Of a stretch of DNA of 64,000 nt, positions 57,372 to 64,000 are shown piece by piece. The notes beneath the pieces are model-generated. The model ran no database searches, was not told the DNA's origin, and saw only the letters and a list, made by a program, of their open reading frames with translations. The stretch spans positions 36,706,501-36,770,500 of the forward strand of contig JBAIAC010000048.1 in NCBI GenBank assembly GCA_037349315.1. Direction: 5' to 3'. Both the position numbers and the translations under genes were made by a program. How positions within the stretch are numbered: the stretch's first letter is position 1; the number at the start of each line of letters is the position of its first letter. This DNA comes from Chelydra serpentina. Taxonomy: Eukaryota > Chordata > Testudines > Chelydridae.

Positions 57372-58124
57372 TCATACCAAATGTACATGCTCAATCCATT
57401 CATTTGAGGTCTGAGGAGTTTGACTTGAAACATCTTCTGAAGTATCCACACTGCTAATAGCTTCCCCAGTACAGTCATCACTTTGTGGCACTCTTTCCCC
57501 TGGAATGATGTTTTCTTCAGAAATACTCCCTGCTGTTTGGGTTCCTCTGCCTTCATTTCTGAGGGCATCCTCAAAAAGTGCATGCTCTTCCTGAGGCTCC
57601 AGTCCTACCTCTATAAGATTTGGTTGTCCTCCTGACCCATCATCGATACTATGTTGCTGTGAATCCTCATCAGTTTCTGTACTTGCTGAAGGAATTAGTG
57701 CGATACTTTGAGGGTTCATGTCATGGAACCAGGCCATGATATTTCCAAGCAGATTTTCATTAATGTTGGGGTCCTGGCTACTTGAATCAGCATCACTAGA
57801 TGCTGAGTATAATCCACTTCTTGTATCACTGAAAGGGTGCGAACTAAGGCGATCAGCTGAAAATGGATCATTGCCTGCCCCTAGTCTCATCAAACTATCA
57901 CCAAGTTCTAACAACTCAGAGCTGCTCAAAGCAGCCCTAGGGTTATCTATATTTACAGGAACTGAGTCCAACCTTGTAGGCAAAGATGTACCTATTGCTC
58001 CTAATGATGCCTCATTATTAAGGAAGTCTCTAGTTTCTTCATCAATAGCCAGGCCAGATTCTTGCAATGATAACTGAATAGCAAGCAGGATGTTTGGGTC
58101 ATCTTCATCCAAAGAACTAAGAGC
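57372..58124 (-). CDS. ANKIB1: ANKIB1 terminal coding exon
   Basis: Acceptor 'gtatatctccatag'. It encodes [20 protein letters not shown] and on to the stop at 57372-57374 (TGA). It includes the UIM, an [12 protein letters not shown] block, [20 protein letters not shown], and an acidic, less conserved end. It is 250 residues long. Confidence 0.97.
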   Translation of the reverse strand, partial: ALSSLDEDDPNILLAIQLSLQESGLAIDEETRDFLNNEASLGAIGTSLPTRLDSVPVNIDNPRAALSSSELLELGDSLMRLGAGNDPFSADRLSSHPFSDTRSGLYSASSDADSSSQDPNINENLLGNIMAWFHDMNPQSIALIPSASTETDEDSQQHSIDDGSGGQPNLIEVGLEPQEEHALFEDALRNEGRGTQTAGSISEENIIPGERVPQSDDCTGEAISSVDTSEDVSSQTPQTSNEWIEHVHLV

Positions 58125-60560
58125 CTATGGAGATATACAAGATCACTTTCAAAATTAAATAATTTTTGCTTTCATCAAGTTTTGGATTCAAAATTAATGT
58201 ATATTGTTGCATTTTGTTTAAAATGTCTGAAAAATGTATTCCAGTCAAGTTTTAAAATCAATTCTAAAAGTTGATTTATCCTTGGTGGTGATGATACATT
58301 TACGGTAGCTTAACAATACTTCGTAAATTCATATTTTCTTATCCTAGATTCCACCCCCTCACCACTATAAATAGTCATGTAACAAATGTAGGATGCAGGA
58401 AAATATGATAAAGAAAAATATAGGAAGGGAAGCAAAGCAAATGAACAGGAGACTAGGGAAGATACCTGAAGAGAATCCTGGTTTTCAGAGCGACTGACAG
58501 GGGTATAGTCATGAAGTGAAGAGCTGTGCAGAATACTCATAGAAGCTGAACTCACCATGGAGGTACCGTGTCTTCGACTGCTACCACCCTCCTGAGTATC
58601 TGTTAAAATAATGTAAACAAAAACATTTAAGTATGAACACGAAACCTCCCTCCATTTTTAATACCCATTTTTATCGGCAGAACCTCCTGCCTTTCTTATA
58701 AATTTGTCTTCAAGTGTATGATCTTGCTCTCTCCTTCATTTTGGCCCAAATCCTGTAATACAGAGCACAGCCCAAACAACTGGCTGTGTGCTAGAGGAAA
58801 GGACTGCTTCTCCATCCCCTCCTTAGGATGCTTGCACAGCTGCTCCCATGGCACCAATGAATCCCTGCTGGATTTGGAAGGAAGGGGGGGTGGGGGTGGG
58901 GAGAGACAAGAGGAGCCTTGTAGCAAATGGTTCTTCTGGCCTTGCTCCGTGCATACCACACATTAACGCCCCCTCCCCACATCCAGCCCCAACTCATGTA
59001 CAGTGGAACAGTACCAGTTACATTGCTTTGGGAGTCTCCATGGCTGCACAGGATGGGATTGATTTACCCCTTTGTGCTTGTATGCTCCCTTAATTGCATT
59101 CTTCCTCTCTTTACGAGAATGGGACACATGGTCAATAATACAAGTCAATGGATAAGGTGGCAGAAGGGCTTCTAAAACCCACTCGTGCATTATAGAACAC
59201 TTTGGTAAAAAGCAAATCTTTCTTTCCCTCCTCACATTTGCTTGAAAACAAGATCTTCCTTCTAAATATGGGGCCAAACTCTCCATCATGATTTGGCCTC
59301 TTTACACTTTCCCTTGTGGAAAGTGCCTCTGGGAAATACCCTTGGCATAATAGAGTTCATAATACAGATGCTGTAGAGCTGCCAGAATGCTCTTGGTCAC
59401 TCCCTCTCAGCCCCTAATGCAGGGACCTGGATTTGGTCCTTTGTGCTTGTCTGCCTCCTTCCTATTTGTCAAAATCCATGTTAGCAGTTCTCTTCCTCTA
59501 TTCTTAGCTGCAGAGTGGCCCCTAGTATGTTGTGGCAATTGAATGTAATTTAGAGCAGCCATGAAGCTGTTCTAATTTAAGACAGGGGCCAAAATATGGA
59601 GGTCACAGATATTCATGTGCACTCCATAGCTCAGCTGCAAACTGAGAATCTTGCTCACATTTCTTTTTCCTGTGATGTGTCAGCATTTCTAAGACTAATG
59701 TTGCTACTGCTTCCCCTGTGAATCCAAGTGACATTCCTGTCTTAAAAAAAATATTCTAATAATGAAATAACTGTTGTCAGAAAAAACTCATTCTGTAGTA
59801 GAGGGAAATATCAATCTTTTGAATTATGGTAATAAGATTTACCATTTTCATTTGAAAATTTAGAATGAAATAGAAGTGAGATCCCAACAAATTGTCCCTT
59901 AATCACAACTAACTTGATGGCATAAAAACAAATGACCTTGTAAAAAGCCAAAATGGGTGGCAATTTTGCACCAGTTATTTTAAACTGCAGTCTTGGAATT
60001 ATTTTAATCCACACCTTGATTTTGTCCCTCCAAGTTTCTCCTGCATATCTCATTGGACAAAAAACAGTGAATTTATATTATGTTGGGACAGTTGGATACA
60101 GGGGTTTTAGAACCCTTCTATGTCACTCTGGCCCTTTTATCGGGCATAAAGGAGCTTGGTATGGGGATGAGAATCTCACGTGATGTATTTACTGCTAAAA
60201 ATTTCTTCAGAGACAGAAAAATAAGTTTGCTCTAAGTAAGGGTGGATAGTCTAATGCTGGGCTCCTGCAAAGATTCATGGATATGTTCAACTGTACAGGA
60301 GTAGTCACACTGAAGTAAAGTTAAGCAAGTGCAGCACTGAGACCATAATCTTCTTTTAATCTATCTATAAACTAAGGATCACAGTGGACTCTACTAACAA
60401 TTTGAGATACATTTATTTTTCCTTTTTTACTCCAAACAAAGAACATACCTAATGTGCTCTCACTAGGGTCTTCGGGGTCTGGAGTATTACTGAGCAGACT
60501 GTGCATGTCTCCACGTCGACGTTGTCTATGCCTCCTCCGATACTGAAATTCAGCATATTC
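57372..60560 (-). CDS. ANKIB1: ANKIB1, ankyrin repeat and IBR domain protein 1 (C-terminal three exons)
   Basis: Exons 60560-60449, 58599-58466 and 58124-57372 join in phase and give the last 332 residues. Full-length human ANKIB1 is about 1,089 residues; its ankyrin repeats and RING-IBR-RING catalytic part lie to the right of the window. What is here is the tail: the basic [10 protein letters not shown] stretch, a Ser-rich linker, and a ubiquitin-interacting motif ([18 protein letters not shown], with the Ala and Ser that contact ubiquitin) near the start of the last exon. It ends EHVHLV, compared with EQVHLV in human as I recall. Known: RBR E3 ligases pass ubiquitin through a catalytic Cys. 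GATAD1 follows on the same strand, as in human. No frame damage is seen. Confidence 0.95.
58466..58599 (-). CDS. ANKIB1: ANKIB1 penultimate visible exon
   Basis: Acceptor 'cattattttaacag', donor 'CTTCAG|gtatct'. It encodes (D)[39 protein letters not shown] and QDSLQ. It is Ser-rich and probably unstructured, and close to the mammalian protein. Confidence 0.97.
58600..60448. other. ANKIB1 intron
   Basis: No exon or clear repeat is seen. Frames in it lack support. Confidence 0.6.
60449..60560 (-). CDS. ANKIB1: ANKIB1 exon with Arg-rich segment
   Basis: Acceptor 'cctttgatttatgcag', donor 'CATTAG|gtatgt'. It encodes [20 protein letters not shown] and [17 protein letters not shown]. The Arg-rich run follows the end of the catalytic region in ANKIB1. 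Confidence 0.97.
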
Positions 60561-61104
60561 CTGCATAAATCAAAGGTTATAAAATACAGGGGAACATGCA
60601 GTAATATTTTTCTGCCATAACCAACAGTACATTTTCTATTAAGAAAAATGTGTGATTTTATACATTTATTATAAAATCACCTGTTCCCAGAAAAATAAAT
60701 CGCAGATTGTCATGCATTAAAAAAAAAAAAAAAAAAAAAGACAGCAGGTAATCCTAAATTAACAAAATTATTAACTAGCAAAGAAGCTTGCTAGTTGCAG
60801 ATATCTGAATACTTGCAATCTCCATTTTTAAATAATTCCAAGTACTGTTAATTTTGTTTACAAGTTTTAATACCAAATTTTAATTATTTTTAGACATACA
60901 ACTGATTAAATATGAGCCTTTTCCCTTTTTTGTTTAACATTAGACATTAAGGAGCTACCTTCTAAGGCCCCTGATCCAGCAAAACACTTAAATTTGTGCC
61001 TGTTTTCCAGGAATAGTAAAGTTATGCATGTGCTTAAAGTTCTTTACTGACTTGCGGCCTATATTTGTAGGGCTAACACAAACCTGTGGTACAAAGTGGC
61101 TGGT

Positions 61105-61292
61105 CTGTGCCCCTCTGGTGTCCCTAGCCTCTGTCTGCCAGGAGTTGGGTCTGAGCAACAGGGAATGGATCACTCTATGACTACCTGTTCTGTTCATGCC
61201 CTTTGGGGCACCTGGTATTGGCCACTGTCGGAAGACAGGATACTGGGTTAGATGGACCTTTGGTCTGACCCAGTATGACCGTTCTTATGTGC
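61105..61292 (+). mobile_element. CR1 LINE 3' end fragment
   Basis: 'caccactgtcggaagacagg'-type text ('ggccactgtcggaagacagg', 'tgggttagatggacctttgg', 'cagtatgaccgttcttatg') is the CR1 3' UTR in plus orientation. Confidence 0.75.
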
Positions 61293-61987
61293 TAAAGGGT
61301 GGATTTCATCCACTGCACAATGATAAAAAAAGGCATGCCATCGTACCTACTTATTTAACAAGTCAGGTTGGGTGTGGGCATCAGAGTAGGGACTGCAAAT
61401 GTTTCTTAGTGTGATTAGTTTATTTACAAAATGTACACAAATCTTGTTTTACATGAACAGAGGTGGCAAAAAACTGCACTTAGGTGTTAACTCCCTTTAT
61501 TAGAAACTGCAGGTAAGGCACCACAGTCCTGCCCCAAGAAGCGGCTGTCTCCAGCTTCTCTCTCTCTCCCTAGGATTCACACTCATCTCAAACAAATTTA
61601 ACTAGTTAAACACACACTAAACATATTTCCTCCCTCAGCCCCTGCACTTTACACCTGGGAAACCCCTACTCCAACGCTTCTCTTGTACTGCGTGGCCTGG
61701 AAAAGGTAGCCTAACCATTAAGCCTCCTTTCGTACAGCTGCTCTGCAACACAAAAAGAAACTTAGAAAGGACCAACAGCCCAGACAGTTACTGCATGGAC
61801 TCTTCAGTTCTTTCTATGGAGAGTTTCATCCCAGGTGCTTACACATTAACAACAAATACAAGCCATAAGCACTTTCACCACAATAGGATCAATGCTGGCA
61901 GACTCTTGCTCCTGTGTGAAGTTCCATTGATTCAAGTGCAGGATCAGGACCTTAATTACCAGATCTTGATGCCTAACAATTGACTTA

Positions 61988-62283
61988 GCCCTGGTCTACA
62001 CTAGCCCCGAAATTCGAACCAAGATACGCGACTTCAGCTACATGAATAACGTAGCTGAAGTCGAACTATCTTAGTTCGAATGAAAAAGCACTTACCCGGG
62101 GTCCACACGCGGCGCGCAGGCTCCCCCGTCGGCTCCGCCTACTCCGTTCGTCGAGCTGGATTACCAGCGTCGACGGCGGAGCACTTCCCGGTTCGATGTA
62201 TCGCGTCTAGACAAGACGCGATAAATCGAACCCAGAACATCGATCCCGCGCCTCCGACCGGATGCGTAAGTATAGATGTACCC
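61988..62283. mobile_element. PIF/Harbinger-like MITE (296 bp), TSD TTA
   Basis: TTA lies on both sides (61985-61987 and 62284-62286). The ends are GCCCTGGTCTACACTAG and GTATAGATGTACCC. The two internal palindromes ('cttcagctac...gtagctgaag'; 'tcgcgtctagacaagacgcga') match those at 29809-30053. Confidence 0.9.
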
Positions 62284-63562
62284 TTAGTATTCTTTACACC
62301 ATATACACCTATTCCTTAAGTAAAGAGATCCATATTCATTTATAAATACACCCACCCACCAGGGGGATTGTGAATGATCAGAAATGAGTCCATAAAGTAT
62401 TAAGATTTGAAAGTAATTGCAGATATTACATGAAATATAATTTTCTCTACATTTGCAATAAGGTCACAGATTTCACTTATGGCCTTTTAATGATAATTGT
62501 TGTTTCTTTAATATATTTGTGCTTCAGACAGATACCTCTACTCATACAGATATAATTTTGTTTCTGATTACTTAGAAAGATTTTATATATTTTAGCAATA
62601 TAGATTTTAATTTTATTGCACTGAAAAGTAGAATTTTCGTATACTGGCCTAAATATAGTGCTTTTTACTGAAAACATTCAAATTTTCTCTATTCTGGGTA
62701 GAATTTTGTGGTAACAAGATCTGGTATACACAAATATTTTACTTTGGTATCAGTAAAAATACATAATTGTGCTAAAAAATGTTGTCTAGTGAATTTAATG
62801 GAAAATATACAAAAAGGACTGAATTATTTTAGCTACAAAATTCCTTTAGCTCAGGTGGTTGCAAGTATCTTTGGCAGCTAAGGTACAAAGGATCCAATTT
62901 AAATCAGACAGTGCCATATTTGGGCAAATTATAACTGCTAATGAACCGTCATCTAAACATGACTGCCATGTTACTTATTGTTTAACAGAAGCTTTCCCTT
63001 TTCTAATCTGCCTTTTCTCCTACCCTGTTCCTCCTGGGTTGTTGTAACATCACAGATAGAGTTCAGTCTCACAAAACACTGAATTATTTAGGAACAAAGG
63101 AAGAACTGAAGGAATTGGACAGGAGAAACAAGCTGATTACACTATAAGAAGTAAGCTGTTTTTTTCTGACAGCATATTGCTAACCAGCAACAATAGGAAA
63201 GGAAATATATAGAAAATGGAGTTTTATAAGACATGGTATTTTTCCAGTGTGTCTGAAAGTGACTGGCTCTTAAAAAAAGAAGAAGCAGAAGTGAGATTTC
63301 TCCTTTAACCTCACACTTTGATTTAAAACCCCTGAAATATTTAATTCAAGTTAAGGAGAGAAAAGAAAACTTGAAAGGAAAATGCACATATTATATGCAG
63401 TGCAGTTGTTTGACAATCACATAAATATTCTTCCACCATGTATATAAGTGGTGAAATATTACTTTAAAAAATTGTATTTTGCTTTTTCTAATCTTGTCAG
63501 CAGTAGTCCATCCTGCAGAAAAAGTGACATTATTTGTGACATGACTAATGTAATACTGTATC

Positions 63563-64000
63563 TAGGGCTGTCGATTAATTGCAGTTAACTCATGCAATTA
63601 ACTCAAAAATATTAATCGCGATTAATTGCACTTTTAATCGCACTGTTAAACAATAGAATACCAATTGAAATTTATTACATATTTTTGGATGCTTTTCTCC
63701 ATTTTCAAACATATTGATTTTAATTACAACACTGAATACAAAGTGTGCAGTGCTAGCTTTATATTATTTTTGATTACAAATATTTGCACTGTAAAAATGA
63801 TAAAGAAATAGTGTTTTTCAATTCACCTCATACAAGTACCGTAATGCAATCTCTTTATCATGAAAGTGCATCTTACAAATGTAGATTTTTTTTGTTACAT
63901 TGCACTCAAAATCAAAACAATGTAAAACTTTAGAGCCTACAAGTCCACTCAGTTCTACTTCTTGTTCAGCCAATTGCTAAGACAAACAAGTTTGTTTACA
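63563..64000. mobile_element. hAT transposon long arm, cut by the window edge
   Basis: It starts CTAGGGCTGTCGATTAATTG and follows the left arm of 18381-20845 block for block ('acaaagtgtgcagtgctagc', 'caatctctttatcatgaaag', 'gcctacaagtccactcagtt'). The remainder lies to the right. Confidence 0.85.

Larger units (their letters stand above)
60561..64000. other. ANKIB1 intron, continuing past the window
   Basis: No further exon was found up to the right edge. It holds an A run (about 60720-60739), a CR1 end, a Harbinger-like MITE and a hAT arm. Positions 61450-61980 are unassigned. Confidence 0.6.

Noticed and set aside
1..64000. CRISPR array, bacterial operon, prophage or toxin-antitoxin system
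   Set aside because: The sequence is vertebrate: spliced exons, CR1 LINEs and poly(A) signals. The regular repeats are minisatellites inside transposons.

Overview
This is a vertebrate nuclear window, most likely from a turtle and at least from a non-avian sauropsid. Three things point there: CR1 LINEs are the main retroelement, hAT, PIF/Harbinger and Tigger-like short DNA transposons are very dense, and the recognisable exons lie in the ANKIB1–GATAD1 order known from human 7q21.2. Nothing indicates a bacterium, plasmid or virus. Most long open frames are GC-rich or transposon noise. The real genes are short spliced exons with good splice sites.

Right part (about 54.9–60.6 kb, minus strand): the last three coding exons and the probable 3' UTR of ANKIB1, an RBR-type E3 ubiquitin ligase. 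The rest of the gene lies beyond the right edge. Middle (23.0–30.9 kb, minus strand): the complete coding region of GATAD1 in five exons that join in frame to 248 residues, with a CpG-rich promoter over exon 1 and a poly(A) signal at about 22.98 kb. Left part (3.6–17.0 kb, plus strand): three exons that look like the N-terminus, first membrane helix and C-terminus of a lifeguard/TMBIM-family protein. By position this is probably TMBIM7, which is a pseudogene in human. The exons for the middle membrane helices were not found. The 9.2 kb where they should lie is filled with CR1 and LTR insertions, so this copy may be broken.

The rest is a layered record of transposition. Many elements can be bounded to the base by exact target-site duplications: two solo LTRs with 5-bp duplications (GCTTC and GACAC), hAT elements with 8-bp duplications (TAGGTACC, CACTAGTA, ACAAAGAA, AGGATATA), Tigger-like elements in TA, and PIF/Harbinger-like elements in TTA/TAA. 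Notable structures are a nest of four Harbinger-like elements 63 bases from GATAD1 exon 2, a 1.3-kb transposon filled with a 49-bp GC minisatellite that is open in several frames, two CR1 elements joined head to head, and a pair of inverted Tigger-like elements on either side of the GATAD1 terminal exon.

I found no convincing new molecular system. The best leads are the decaying lifeguard-family gene and the insertion structures around GATAD1.
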